From contig NZ_AP022672.1 of NCBI RefSeq assembly GCF_013374095.1, forward strand, positions 1,921,501-1,985,500: 64,000 nt of DNA, read 5' to 3'. Below the pieces are notes generated by a model. The model searched no databases. It saw nothing but the letters and a program-made list of their open reading frames with translations, and had not been told where the DNA came from. The stretch is from Sphingomonas sp. HMP6. GTDB taxonomy: Bacteria > Pseudomonadota > Alphaproteobacteria > Sphingomonadales > Sphingomonadaceae. A program made the translations under genes and the position numbers. Below are positions 33,730 to 42,666 of the stretch, piece after piece (the first letter of the stretch is position 1; every line of letters starts with the position of its first letter).

Positions 33730-34161
33730 TTAAGCCGCGACCAGATCCTCGGCCGCGGCATCCGCCAGGCTCGTCCCGTCGAGAATCCGCGCGGTCTCGT
33801 CGCGCACGCGCAGCATCGCGTGGCGGATCGCGCAGGATGCTTCGTCCTTGCAATCCTTGCACGATCGATACGCCGTCCGGCTGACGCACGGCACCAACGC
33901 CAGCGGCCCTTCGATCACGCGGATGATCTCGCCCAGCGAAATCAGATGCGTCGGGCGTGACAGGCAGTATCCGCCCATTTTGCCGCGATGGCTGTGCAGG
34001 AAACCCGCCTCGCGCAGATCTGCGAGGATCAGTTCGAGGAACTTGCGCGGGACGTTCGCCTCGGCCGCGATCCGGTTCATCGGGATCGGCGGGCCACCCG
34101 CGGGGGCCTCGGCCAGGAACAACATTGCACGAAGGGCGTAGCGGGAACGTTGCGTAAGCAT
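33730..34161 (-). CDS. Rrf2-family transcriptional regulator with Cys cluster
   Basis: 143 residues. The winged HTH has MLTQRSRYALRAMLFLAEAP, then NVPRKFLELILADLREAGFL and SHRGKMGGYCLSRP. Possible Fe-S ligands are in VPCVSRTAYRSCKDCKDEAS followed by C, more cysteines than IscR has. It may sense iron-sulfur or redox status. An ATG at 34176 would add five residues; MLTQ is the usual family start. Upstream, TATAGT lies only three bases before the start, so the promoter may overlap the leader. Confidence 0.88.
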   Translation of the reverse strand: MLTQRSRYALRAMLFLAEAPAGGPPIPMNRIAAEANVPRKFLELILADLREAGFLHSHRGKMGGYCLSRPTHLISLGEIIRVIEGPLALVPCVSRTAYRSCKDCKDEASCAIRHAMLRVRDETARILDGTSLADAAAEDLVAA

Positions 34162-34208
34162 GATACTATACCCCATGCACGCAATTTGTGGCGAGTGGAA
34201 GGCAGGCT

Positions 34209-34236
34209 TTGCAATTTCGCGGGCCACCCCTATATC
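34209..34236 (+). promoter_or_regulatory. Probable ssrA promoter
   Basis: TTGCAA at 34209-34214 and TATATC at 34231-34236 with 16 bases between resemble a sigma-70 promoter. The tmRNA precursor would begin near 34243, followed by a small hairpin (GCCGG…CCGGC). Confidence 0.5.
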
Positions 34237-34269
34237 AAGCGGGCCGGATTCGTCCGGCTATGGCGATAA

Positions 34270-34587
34270 AGTGCGGCGTGAAATAGATGCAGCGGACCCG
34301 GGGGCAGTACCCGGCGACTCCACCAAAACCCCTTGGAAACGAGGGGCTCTGACGGGGTCGAACCAGGATCGACGTGTATTGAAAGGCGCTGTTTTTTCCC
34401 GGGCTGAGTAACCCGTTCAAGGCTCAAAACCACAAGTGCTAACGATAACGAAGCACTCGCGATTGCGGCGTAACTGAAGGCCTAACGGCCTAGGTTACCC
34501 CAAAAGAACGCGGTTCGGGCTGCACCGGGCAACAGAAGCAGACACCGGCGGTCCGGGGGTACCGAGCAACAGAAACCCCCACCTTCC
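34270..34587 (+). ncRNA. ssrA: Transfer-messenger RNA, permuted two-piece alphaproteobacterial form
   Basis: The acceptor piece comes first: a T-arm stem CCGGG/CCCGG followed by CGACTCCACCA ending at 34325. A short spacer follows, then the coding piece from 34343 (GGGGCTCTGACGGGGTCGAA). The tag frame at 34438-34473 reads ANDNEALAIAA and ends in TAA. Pseudoknot-like G/C segments (CCGGGGGTACC…CCCCC) fill 34490-34586. Processing would remove the spacer. The 5' boundary is approximate. It rescues stalled ribosomes with SmpB. Confidence 0.93.
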
Positions 34588-34588
34588 T

Positions 34589-34607
34589 CCTGCCAAAAAA
34601 TGGCAGG
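34589..34607 (+). terminator. Hairpin at the end of ssrA
   Basis: CCTGCCA and TGGCAGG form a 7-bp stem around AAAAA. No T-run follows, so it may be a processing or Rho-linked end. 34608-34762 holds no recognisable gene. Confidence 0.5.
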
Positions 34608-34762
34608 TGTGAGCCATGAGCGGCCCTCTCTATCGTAGCCCGTCGGCCTCGCGCTCTTGCTTCAGTGCATCGGACCATTCGAGCCTTGTAGTCGGCGTCG
34701 GGCACGCGCCGCTCGCTCCGATCCGATCCGATGTCAGCTTCCACCACGTGCCGTAAGGATCT

Positions 34763-36148
34763 TCACCCCAGCCGATCCTGCGCCATCTTCAGATCCTCGA
34801 CGAACCGATCATATTCCACCGCCGCCGCGCCCTTGTCCTCGATCCGCAGCAGATAGCTCGGATGCACGGTGATCCATGCCTCGCCACCGTCGGGAAGGCT
34901 GAGCGCCCGCCCCCGCTCCTTGGCAATCGTCACCGTCCGCCCGAGCAAGCTGCGCGCCGCCGTCGCGCCGAGCGCCACCGTCACCGTCGGCCGCACCAGC
35001 AAGCGCTCCTGTTCGACCCACCAGCGGCACGCGTCGATCTCACCCACCCCGGGCTTGGCGTGGATGCGGCGGGGGCCGCGTTGCTCGAACTTGAAATGCT
35101 TCACCGCGTTGGTGACGTACACCCCCGCCCGGTCGATCCCCGCCGCCGCCAGCGCACGGTCGAACACTTGCCCCGCCGGGCCGACGAACGGCCTTCCCGC
35201 CAGATCCTCCTGATCGCCCGGCTGTTCGCCGACGAACATCAGCGCGGCGTCGACCGGCCCCTCGCCGAACACCGTCTGCGTTGCGGGCTTGAAGAGCGGG
35301 CAACGCGTGCAGCCTGCCGCTTCGTCGCGCAGCAGCGCCCACGCCGCCGCGACATTGCCGCCGACCTCGTGCCGCGCCGTATCGATCATCCCGCTCTCAC
35401 GCGCCTGCGCCGCCGCGATCAGGCCCGGCACCAGCGCGGTTTCGGGCATGTTCTTCCAATATTTCCGCGGCATTTCCTTCAGCATCGCGCCGATCTTCAC
35501 GCGCGCCGGGTTGAATATCGAGGCGTAATAGGTCTTCCACACCTCCTCGATCGGATCGCCGTCGGGCGCATCGCCCTTCACCGCGCCCGGCCCTTCGCTC
35601 AGCGTCTCGCCATCCCAATGGATCGACAGCTCGGGCGTCAGGATCGACCAGCGCATACTGGCGAAGCGATCGATGAAGAATTTGGCGTTGTAGCGCAGGA
35701 TGTGATGATCCGGCTCGAACCACGCGACAAAACGCGCGGTGGCGTCGTCGTCCGCGACTTCGCGAAAGCGCAGGAACGCGCGCATCTTGTGAATGTCGCG
35801 CCGCACCTCCTGCGCCAGATGCTCGAGCCGGCGCACCAGCGGATCGGCCTTGTCCGCAATCGCGCCCGCTTGCGTGCGCTGCCGCAGCAGCAGCGTGTAG
35901 AGCAAGGCGAAGCGCTCGGGCTCGCGGTGCAGCACCACCGATTTCGCCAGATCGAGAAACGCGCGCGGCACGGCGAACGGCGTGCCGCCGCTTGGCAGCG
36001 GTTCGGCCGCTTCGGCAAACAGATCGGTCGCCTGATCGCCCACCTGCCATATGATGTCAGCAGGACTTGCGCCCGCCATCGCCAGGCTCCGTGCGGCACC
36101 CCGCCAGCCATCGAGATCATCCGGCTGGTCCAAGGTCACCACCTGCAT
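34763..36148 (-). CDS. DUF4130 + UdgX-family uracil-DNA glycosylase
   Basis: 461 residues. The N-terminal DUF4130 half (RFVAWFEPDHHILRYNAKFF, MRWSILTPELSIHWDG) is followed by a UDG-fold half from about residue 265. UDG motifs are FVGEQPGDQEDLAGRPFVGP and WITVHPSYLLR. The loop RRIHAKPG contains the histidine that in UdgX attacks deoxyribose to make a covalent protein-uracil DNA product. Cysteines (CTRCPLF) bind an Fe-S cluster. With the adjacent radical-SAM gene it forms a known repair pair. ATG 36148 is chosen. Confidence 0.92.
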   Translation of the reverse strand: MQVVTLDQPDDLDGWRGAARSLAMAGASPADIIWQVGDQATDLFAEAAEPLPSGGTPFAVPRAFLDLAKSVVLHREPERFALLYTLLLRQRTQAGAIADKADPLVRRLEHLAQEVRRDIHKMRAFLRFREVADDDATARFVAWFEPDHHILRYNAKFFIDRFASMRWSILTPELSIHWDGETLSEGPGAVKGDAPDGDPIEEVWKTYYASIFNPARVKIGAMLKEMPRKYWKNMPETALVPGLIAAAQARESGMIDTARHEVGGNVAAAWALLRDEAAGCTRCPLFKPATQTVFGEGPVDAALMFVGEQPGDQEDLAGRPFVGPAGQVFDRALAAAGIDRAGVYVTNAVKHFKFEQRGPRRIHAKPGVGEIDACRWWVEQERLLVRPTVTVALGATAARSLLGRTVTIAKERGRALSLPDGGEAWITVHPSYLLRIEDKGAAAVEYDRFVEDLKMAQDRLG

Positions 36149-36161
36149 CGCGCTTGCCTCC

Positions 36162-37412
36162 TCAAGCCGCAAACAACTCCAATTGCGCTGCTTTGGGTGC
36201 AACCACCGGGCGCAATTCCGCGCGATCCGACAGCGCGACCGGCCGCCAATCTTCAGCAATCAGGAACGGGCGGACCTTCGCCACCGACACCGTCAGCCGC
36301 GCGACATCGGCCAGATGCAGCCGCCGCCAGCGCCGCGCGGTCAGGATCGCGCCCACCGCCTTCACCCCCAGCCCCGGCACGCGGAGCAGCGCCTCGCGCG
36401 GCGCACGGTTCACGTCGACTGGGAAGCTCCCGCGAAATTTCAGCGCCCAGGCGAGTTTGGGATCGATGTCGAGCGGCAACATCCCCGTCGTCGCATCCGC
36501 CGCCGCGACGACATCCGCCGGGGTGTAGTCATAGAACCGCATCAGCCAGTCGGATTGATACAGCCGGTGTTCGCGCATCAACGGCGGGCGTTGCAGCGGC
36601 AGCACCGTGCTCGCATCAGGGATCGGGCTGAACGCCGAGTAATAGACCCGGCGCAAGCCGAAGGTATCGTACAGCGCCGAGGCCTTGGTCACGATGTCGC
36701 CATCGGTCGCCGCATCCGCCCCGACGATCATCTGCGTGGATTGGCCGGCAGGGGCGAAACGCGGCGCCGATTTGTAGCGCTTCTTCGCATCCGCCGTGTC
36801 GAGGATCGCCGCCTTTGTCCCCGCCATCGCTCCCTCGATCCGCTCGGCGGATTTCTCGGGGGCAAGCCGCTTCAACCCCGACACGGTCGGCAATTCGACA
36901 TTGATCGACAATCGGTCGGCATACATCCCCGCGCGATGCACCAGCTCCGGGTCGGCATCGGGGATCGTCTTCAAATGGATGTAGCCGCGAAAATGATGAT
37001 CCTCGCGCAAGCTCCGCGCGACCTCGACCATTTGCTCCATCGTATAGTTGGAACTCCCGATGATCCCCGACGACAGGAACAAGCCCTCGATATAATTGCG
37101 TTTGTAAAACGAGATGGTCAGCCGAACCACTTCGTCCGCCGTAAAGCGCGCGCGCCGCACGTTAGAGCTTTTGCGGTTGATGCAATAATGGCAGTCGAAA
37201 ATGCAGCTGTTGGTCAGCAGGATTTTGAGCAAGCTGATACACCGCCCGTCGGGCGCATAGGCATGGCAGATCCCCATCCCCTGATCGGTCGACCCCAGCC
37301 CCTTACCGTCGCGCGAGGTGCGTTTGACCGACCCCGAAGACGCACACGACGCATCATATTTCGCCGCATCGGCGAGGATCGCGAGTTTCTGCTGGACGTC
37401 TAACTGAGCCAT
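36162..37412 (-). CDS. Putative DNA modification/repair radical SAM protein
   Basis: 416 residues. The radical-SAM cluster motif is CIFDCHYC (about residues 69-76). A helix-hairpin-helix DNA-binding motif near the C-terminus is REALLRVPGLGVKAVGAIL. DNA-related radical SAM proteins of this type are found next to UdgX-type genes. The 13-base gap to the UdgX gene indicates co-transcription. The chemistry is not known. Confidence 0.91.
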   Translation of the reverse strand: MAQLDVQQKLAILADAAKYDASCASSGSVKRTSRDGKGLGSTDQGMGICHAYAPDGRCISLLKILLTNSCIFDCHYCINRKSSNVRRARFTADEVVRLTISFYKRNYIEGLFLSSGIIGSSNYTMEQMVEVARSLREDHHFRGYIHLKTIPDADPELVHRAGMYADRLSINVELPTVSGLKRLAPEKSAERIEGAMAGTKAAILDTADAKKRYKSAPRFAPAGQSTQMIVGADAATDGDIVTKASALYDTFGLRRVYYSAFSPIPDASTVLPLQRPPLMREHRLYQSDWLMRFYDYTPADVVAAADATTGMLPLDIDPKLAWALKFRGSFPVDVNRAPREALLRVPGLGVKAVGAILTARRWRRLHLADVARLTVSVAKVRPFLIAEDWRPVALSDRAELRPVVAPKAAQLELFAA

Positions 37413-37492
37413 TCGTTCTCCATACGTTCCCGCCGCCGAAATGTCGATGGAAAAGCATGATGTTGAAATCGCTCGGTAATGCTTCCTTCGCG

Positions 37493-37903
37493 CTACGCCG
37501 CAATTAACGAGCGTTCGAGTGTCACGTCATATTTCGCCCCGCGCAGGCGCACCGCCGCGCCGTCGATGCACTCGACATGCGCCGCGATGCGGATCCAGCG
37601 CACCGCGCCATCGACGCGAATTTGCGCGTCCACCGTGAAGCCGGTCTTGTCGCGGATCGCGGCGACGCGGTGACATTCCATCGCGATCCGCGATTCGGGA
37701 ACGTATTGGGCGAGCGTGGCGGCGCGATCGATCGCCACGCCACGCGGCAGGCCAAACAGATCATAGACGCCATCGCTCCAGATCAGTTGCTCGGTGGCAA
37801 GGTCGCATTCCCATAGTCCGCTGGCCGATGCGGATGGCACGGCATGAAAGGCCCAGCGCGGCTGGCGGATCGTCAATAATTCTGCGCGTCTGCCTTCGTA
37901 CAC
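37493..37903 (-). CDS. PAS-domain protein
   Basis: 136 residues from GTG 37903: VYEGRRAELLTIRQPRWAFH, then a PAS fold (SASGLWECDLATEQLIWSDG, VYDLFGLPRGVAID, GFTVDAQIRVDGAVRWIRI). It has no kinase or output domain, so it is a stand-alone sensor or adaptor. An open frame continues to ATG 37990; the shorter form begins where similar proteins start, from memory. No ligand can be predicted. Confidence 0.75.
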   Translation of the reverse strand: MYEGRRAELLTIRQPRWAFHAVPSASASGLWECDLATEQLIWSDGVYDLFGLPRGVAIDRAATLAQYVPESRIAMECHRVAAIRDKTGFTVDAQIRVDGAVRWIRIAAHVECIDGAAVRLRGAKYDVTLERSLIAA

Positions 37904-38046
37904 CGACTCGTCCCGATGATCCTTGCATCGAAATACCACCGGCAAGGTTAAGCGCTGGTATCGCGGCGGGGCTTCCCGTGGCAAATGCAACCGAACCCCT
38001 TGCCGATCGTTACGGGCGGGTAAGAAAAGATAAAAAGGGATTCCCG

Positions 38047-38343
38047 ATGCGCAAGATCTTCCTCACCCTCGCCGCCGTGTCGCTCGCCATTCCGGTGTCG
38101 ATGACGGTGCCGGCGGACAAGGCCGAAGCTAAGAAGCATCGCTACTATGGCAAGGCCAAGCGCACCAATCGGTGCCGCTATTCGAGCGGAACCACGGGAC
38201 TCGTTGCGGGCGGCGTCGGCGGCGCCTTGGTTGGTAATGCGGTCGGCGGCGGCCTGCTCGGCACGGTGGCCGGTGGCGTCGGCGGTGCGCTTGGTGGCCG
38301 CGCGATCGATCGCTCGATCACCGCGAAGAAGCGCTGCCGCTAA
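38047..38343 (+). CDS. Glycine-zipper 2TM-type exported protein
   Basis: 98 residues. A signal peptide (MRKIFLTLAAVSLAIPVSM) precedes a basic stretch (KKHRYYGKAKRTNRCRY). Glycine-zipper repeats follow (GLVAGGVGGALVGNAVGGGL, GTVAGGVGGALGG), typical of SlyB/Rick17kDa-like surface proteins. Probably periplasmic or outer-membrane associated. Confidence 0.82.
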   Translation: MRKIFLTLAAVSLAIPVSMTVPADKAEAKKHRYYGKAKRTNRCRYSSGTTGLVAGGVGGALVGNAVGGGLLGTVAGGVGGALGGRAIDRSITAKKRCR

Positions 38344-38350
38344 CGCAAAG

Positions 38351-38440
38351 CCGTTCGCCCTGAGCCTGTCGAAGGGCAGTTTGCAACAAGCAGCGTCGGA
38401 TGTGTGGCGCGCAGCCCTTCGACAGGCTCAGGGCGACCGG
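38351..38440. repeat. Family B inverted repeat pair
   Basis: CCGTTCGCCCTGAGCCTGTC and GACAGGCTCAGGGCGACCGG are complementary over about 20 bases. It lies between the convergent glycine-zipper gene and smc. Confidence 0.85.
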
Positions 38441-38450
38441 TCGGGGCCGA

Positions 38451-41400
38451 TCACGCGGCGGCGAGGAGCGTTGCCGCGCCGCCGAGATCGACAGAGACCA
38501 AGCGGCTGACGCCCTGTTCGACCATCGTCACGCCAAACAATCGATGCATCCGGCTCATCGTCACCGCATTGTGCGTGACGATGAGATAGCGCGTTTGCGT
38601 CTCGCGCGTCATCGCGTCGAGCAACCCGCAGAACCGCTCGATATTGGCATCGTCGAGCGGCGCATCGACCTCGTCGAGCACGCAAATCGGGGCGGGGTTG
38701 GTCAGGAACAGCCCGAAAATCAGCGCGACGGCGGTCAACGCCTGCTCCCCGCCCGACAGTAACGTCAGCGACTGCAATTTCTTGCCGGGCGGCTGCGCCA
38801 TGATCTCGAGTCCGGCTTCCAGCGGATCGTCCGAATCGATCAGTTCCAGATGCGCTTGCCCGCCGTTGAACAGCGTCGTGAACAGCCGCCGAAAATGCCC
38901 GTCGACCGCCTCGAACGCCGCCAGCAGACGCTGCCGCCCCTCGCGATTAAGCGTGCCGATCGCACCGCGCAGCCGGTTCACCGCCAGCCCCAGTTCCTCG
39001 CGCTCAGCGGCATTGCCGACGCTCGCTGCTTCCAGTTCGGTCAGCTCGGTTTCGGCGACCAGATTGACCGGGCCGATCCGGTCACGATCGACCATCAATT
39101 TCTCGTGGGCCGCCGATTCCTCGCCCGGCGAGCGCACGTCGGCGCCGTCGAACCCGACGCGTTCGGGCAGCAGGACCGAGGGGCATTGGAAGCGTTCGCC
39201 CGATAGACGGTTCATTTCGACCCGGCGCAATTCCTGATTTTCCGCCCGCGCCGCCGCCCCGGCGCGCGCCTCGCGCGCTTGCGCCAGCGTTTCGGCGGCA
39301 ACGGCGGCGATGCTCTCGGCCTGGCGGAGCGCAGCCTCAGCGGCGCGCTCCGCCATGGCCGCCGTCTCGGCAACGGCGCGCGCGGCGGCGTGGTTCGCCT
39401 CCAGCGCAACGATCTCCGCCGACAGCGCCTCGGGTCGCCCGGCCAGCGCCGCCGCTTCGCCCGCCAGATCGGCGTCGCGCTTGTCCATCTCGGTGATGCG
39501 CCGCGCCGCCTCGCCTGCGCGCGTGCGCCAGCCCTTCGCCTCCGCCGTCATCCCCGCCAGCCGTTCTCGCGCGGCGCTCACGTCGCGGTCGAGCCCGGCG
39601 CGTTCGGCCCGCGCCGTGGCGATCGCGGTCCGCCGCGCATCCGCTTCGCCCGACAGCGTCTGCACGCGCAGGCGCGTCGCGCTGCCATCGGGGAGCGCCG
39701 CTTGTGCCGCCGCCGCGCGCGCGACCTCCGACGCTGCTTCATCCTGCTCCGCCACCATGCGCTGGCGGCGCGCGGCAAGATCGGCGCGCTGCGCTTCGAT
39801 CCGCTCGATCGCGGCGGTCGCGCGGTCCTCGCTCCGCGCCGCGTCGCGCGCGGTCGCTTCGGCGCGTTCGAGCGCGCGCCGCGCCGTCTGTGCCGCCGTA
39901 CGCGCTGCGCCAATTGCCGCATCGATCCGCGCAAGCTCGCCGTCCGCCGCCGTCACGGCATCCACCGCAGCGGCCCGCACCGCCTCGATCGCGCGCAGCC
40001 GGTTGATCCGCTCGAGCCGCTCGGCCGCCGCCGCACCGCCCGATTTGGCGACGTAGCCGTCCCAGCGGCGCAGCACGCCCGCCATCGTCACCAGCCGCTG
40101 CCCCACGGCCAGCGCGACGCCGTCGTCGGCCTCCGCCACGAACACCTGCGCCAGCCGCCGCGCGAGCGCCGCAGGTGCCGCGACATGCGCCGCCAGCGCC
40201 ACCGTGCCGCGCGGCGCATCCGGGTCGCCCGGCGCCACCGCCGCCCCCGCCCAGAACCGCTCGCCCGCCGGATCGAGGCCCGCCTCGAGATCGTCGCCCA
40301 GCGCGGCCGCCAGCGCGCGTTCATACCCCGGATCGGGCCGCACCTGGTCGAGCAGCCGCTCGCGTCCATCCCGCCGGGTCGCCTTGGTCAGCGCCGCCGC
40401 CTCGCTGTCGAGCGCGGACAAATCGGCATGCGCGGTCGCACGCGCCGCTTGCGCGCGGTCGCGCTGGTCGATGCCCCCACGCTCATCCGCATCGGCGCGG
40501 GTCAGCGCGGCACGCATATCCTCGATCTCGCGCAGCGCCTGCGCTCGTGTCGCCGCCGCCATATCACGCTCGGCAAGTAGCGGGGCCGCATCGCCGAGCG
40601 CCGCAACCTCCGCCGTCACGCGCGCCAGATCGCGCGCGCCGCGTTCCGCGCGCACCCGCGCCGCCGCCAGCGCCGCCTCCGCCACGCGCGCATCCGCCGC
40701 CTCGGTCGCTTGCGCGGCCAGCGCTTGCGCCAGCGCCACCTCAGCATCGCGCCCGGCGCGCTCGGTCTCACTCAGCCGCGTTTCCAGATCGGGCACGCGC
40801 GCAACCGCCTCGGCCAGCCGCGCGTCCAGCGCCTTGGTCTCGTCGCCCAGCCGCGCGATCGCCTCGGCCGCATCGCTGGCAAGCGACCCTTCGCGCGCGC
40901 GATCCTCGGCCAGCCGCGCCCGCGCCGCCGCCACTTCGCTCACCCGCCGCGCCGCCGCCGCTTGTTCGCTGCGCAATCCACCGAGCCGATGCCCGGCCTC
41001 GCTCGCCGCTTCGCGCAGCGCCAGCGCTTGCCCGCGCGCCGCCGCCAGTGCCTCGGTCGCCGCCAAGGCGTGCGCCGCCGCCGCGCGCTGCGCCTCGGCA
41101 GCGTCCGCAACGCGCGTCTCGCACGTCGCCGCCTCCGCTTTGGCCGCATCGGCAGCGGCTTGCGCATCGCGCCAGCGCGCGAAGATCATCCGCGCCTCGG
41201 CGATGCGGATTTGATCGGACAGCGCGCGATAGCGCTCGGCTTGCCGCGCTTGGCGGCGCAGCGCGTTGGCGCGCGTGTCCTGATCGGCGATCAGTTCGTC
41301 GAGGCGGGTAAGGTTGACCTCGGTCGCGCGTAGTTTCTGCTCGGCATCGCGGCGGCGGACGTGGAGGCCCGCGATCCCGGCGGCTTCCTCGAGCATCGCG

Positions 41401-41864
41401 CGGCGCTCGGCCGGTTTCGCCGCGATGATCGCGCCGATCCGTCCCTGGCTGACCAAGGCGGGCGAATGCGCGCCGGTCGCCGAATCGGCGAACAGCAGCG
41501 CCACGTCCTTCGCGCGCACATCGCGCCCGTCGATCCGGTAGGCCGACCCCGCGCCGCGCTCGATCCGGCGGACGATCTCGCTCTCTTCACTCCCCGATTC
41601 GCCGGGAACCTCGATCAGCATCGAGACTTCGGCGAAATCGCGCGCGGGGCGGGTGTTGGTGCCCGCGAAGATCACGTCGTCCATGCCCGCGCCGCGCAGT
41701 GACTTGGCCGAGGTTTCGCCCATCGTCCAGCGCAGCGCTTCGAGCAGATTGGACTTGCCGCAGCCGTTCGGGCCGACGATCCCGGTCAGACCGGGTTCGA
41801 TCCGCAAATCGGCGGCGTCGACGAAGCTCTTGAAGCCCGACAGTCGCAGCCGCTTGATTTGCAC
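38451..41864 (-). CDS. smc: Chromosome segregation protein SMC
   Basis: 1137 residues. Walker A is GIVGPNGCGKSNLLEALRW (about residues 28-46). Two very Ala-rich coiled-coil arms flank the hinge (around residues 500-620, RPDPGYERALAAALGDDLEA). The C-terminal head has the ABC signature LLSGGEQALTAVALIFG and Walker B VLDEVDAPLDDANI. It organises and segregates the chromosome with ScpAB. Encoded downstream of dciA and two dsbA-like genes. Confidence 0.97.
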   Translation of the reverse strand: MQIKRLRLSGFKSFVDAADLRIEPGLTGIVGPNGCGKSNLLEALRWTMGETSAKSLRGAGMDDVIFAGTNTRPARDFAEVSMLIEVPGESGSEESEIVRRIERGAGSAYRIDGRDVRAKDVALLFADSATGAHSPALVSQGRIGAIIAAKPAERRAMLEEAAGIAGLHVRRRDAEQKLRATEVNLTRLDELIADQDTRANALRRQARQAERYRALSDQIRIAEARMIFARWRDAQAAADAAKAEAATCETRVADAAEAQRAAAAHALAATEALAAARGQALALREAASEAGHRLGGLRSEQAAAARRVSEVAAARARLAEDRAREGSLASDAAEAIARLGDETKALDARLAEAVARVPDLETRLSETERAGRDAEVALAQALAAQATEAADARVAEAALAAARVRAERGARDLARVTAEVAALGDAAPLLAERDMAAATRAQALREIEDMRAALTRADADERGGIDQRDRAQAARATAHADLSALDSEAAALTKATRRDGRERLLDQVRPDPGYERALAAALGDDLEAGLDPAGERFWAGAAVAPGDPDAPRGTVALAAHVAAPAALARRLAQVFVAEADDGVALAVGQRLVTMAGVLRRWDGYVAKSGGAAAAERLERINRLRAIEAVRAAAVDAVTAADGELARIDAAIGAARTAAQTARRALERAEATARDAARSEDRATAAIERIEAQRADLAARRQRMVAEQDEAASEVARAAAAQAALPDGSATRLRVQTLSGEADARRTAIATARAERAGLDRDVSAARERLAGMTAEAKGWRTRAGEAARRITEMDKRDADLAGEAAALAGRPEALSAEIVALEANHAAARAVAETAAMAERAAEAALRQAESIAAVAAETLAQAREARAGAAARAENQELRRVEMNRLSGERFQCPSVLLPERVGFDGADVRSPGEESAAHEKLMVDRDRIGPVNLVAETELTELEAASVGNAAEREELGLAVNRLRGAIGTLNREGRQRLLAAFEAVDGHFRRLFTTLFNGGQAHLELIDSDDPLEAGLEIMAQPPGKKLQSLTLLSGGEQALTAVALIFGLFLTNPAPICVLDEVDAPLDDANIERFCGLLDAMTRETQTRYLIVTHNAVTMSRMHRLFGVTMVEQGVSRLVSVDLGGAATLLAAA

Positions 41865-41890
41865 CGTTCAGGCCCCCGCCCCGCCTCGGT

Positions 41891-42643
41891 TCAGCCGCCC
41901 TGACGCTTGAGCACCGATTCGACCTGCGGCCAGACGTCGCCCGGCCCGAGCACGACAGGCGTACCGTTCAGCACGAAGGTCGGGGTGCTGCCGACCTGAT
42001 AGTCGGTGTTCGCCTTCTCGGTCGATTTCGTCAGCGCCTCGAGCTCGGCGGCGTCGTTCAGACACGCCCGCGCCTTCGCCTCGGGCACGCCGCGCTGTTT
42101 GACGAAATCGAGATAGCCCAGCCCCTCGGCATAGGTCGTGGCGATCGCAGCGGGCGTGGCACCCTGCATCCCCTGGACCCGCGCGGACACGTCGCGTTCG
42201 TTCGCCAGCAGCGTCGGCTGGTTCGCCATCATCTGGTCGAGCAGCGGGAAAAACGCCGATTCAGTTACGCACCGCCCCAGCAGGATCGGCGCGACATCCA
42301 GCGCGCCGTGGATCGGATACTCGCGAAACTCATAAGACACCTTGCCCGTCGCGACATATTGTTCCTTCAGCTTGGGAAAGCCATCGGCATCGAAGGCAGC
42401 GCAGGCCGGACACGCGCGCGATCCATATTCGACCAGCTTGAGCGGTGCATCGGGATTGCCCATGCGAAATCCGAAATCGGCGGTCTTGGAAACGGTTTCG
42501 ATCCAGCTCTTGCCTGCCGGGGCCGCCTTTGCGGCGACGGGGGCGGAGGCGACGGCGTTGCCGCCGGCATCACCCTTGCCGCACGAAGCGAGCGCAAGCG
42601 CAAAGAATGGGACGGCCAGCGCGGCGGGGACGGACATTTTCAT
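41891..42643 (-). CDS. DsbA-family thiol:disulfide protein (lipoprotein), copy 2
   Basis: 250 residues, MKMSVPAALAVPFFALALAS followed by Cys, a lipobox. The thioredoxin-fold active site is CPAC (RACPACAAF, about residue 89); the cis-proline segment is STPTFVLNGTPV. A helical insert follows YPIHGALDVAPILLGRC. Diverged paralogue of the gene upstream, probably oxidising or reducing periplasmic proteins. Lies 26 bases before smc. Confidence 0.92.
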   Translation of the reverse strand: MKMSVPAALAVPFFALALASCGKGDAGGNAVASAPVAAKAAPAGKSWIETVSKTADFGFRMGNPDAPLKLVEYGSRACPACAAFDADGFPKLKEQYVATGKVSYEFREYPIHGALDVAPILLGRCVTESAFFPLLDQMMANQPTLLANERDVSARVQGMQGATPAAIATTYAEGLGYLDFVKQRGVPEAKARACLNDAAELEALTKSTEKANTDYQVGSTPTFVLNGTPVVLGPGDVWPQVESVLKRQGG

Positions 42644-42666
42644 GGCATACACTCCAGACAAAAGGA

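Noticed and set aside
34490..34747. Minus-strand open frame of 85 codons across ssrA
   Set aside because: It overlaps the structured 3' part of the tmRNA on the other strand and has no recognisable features.
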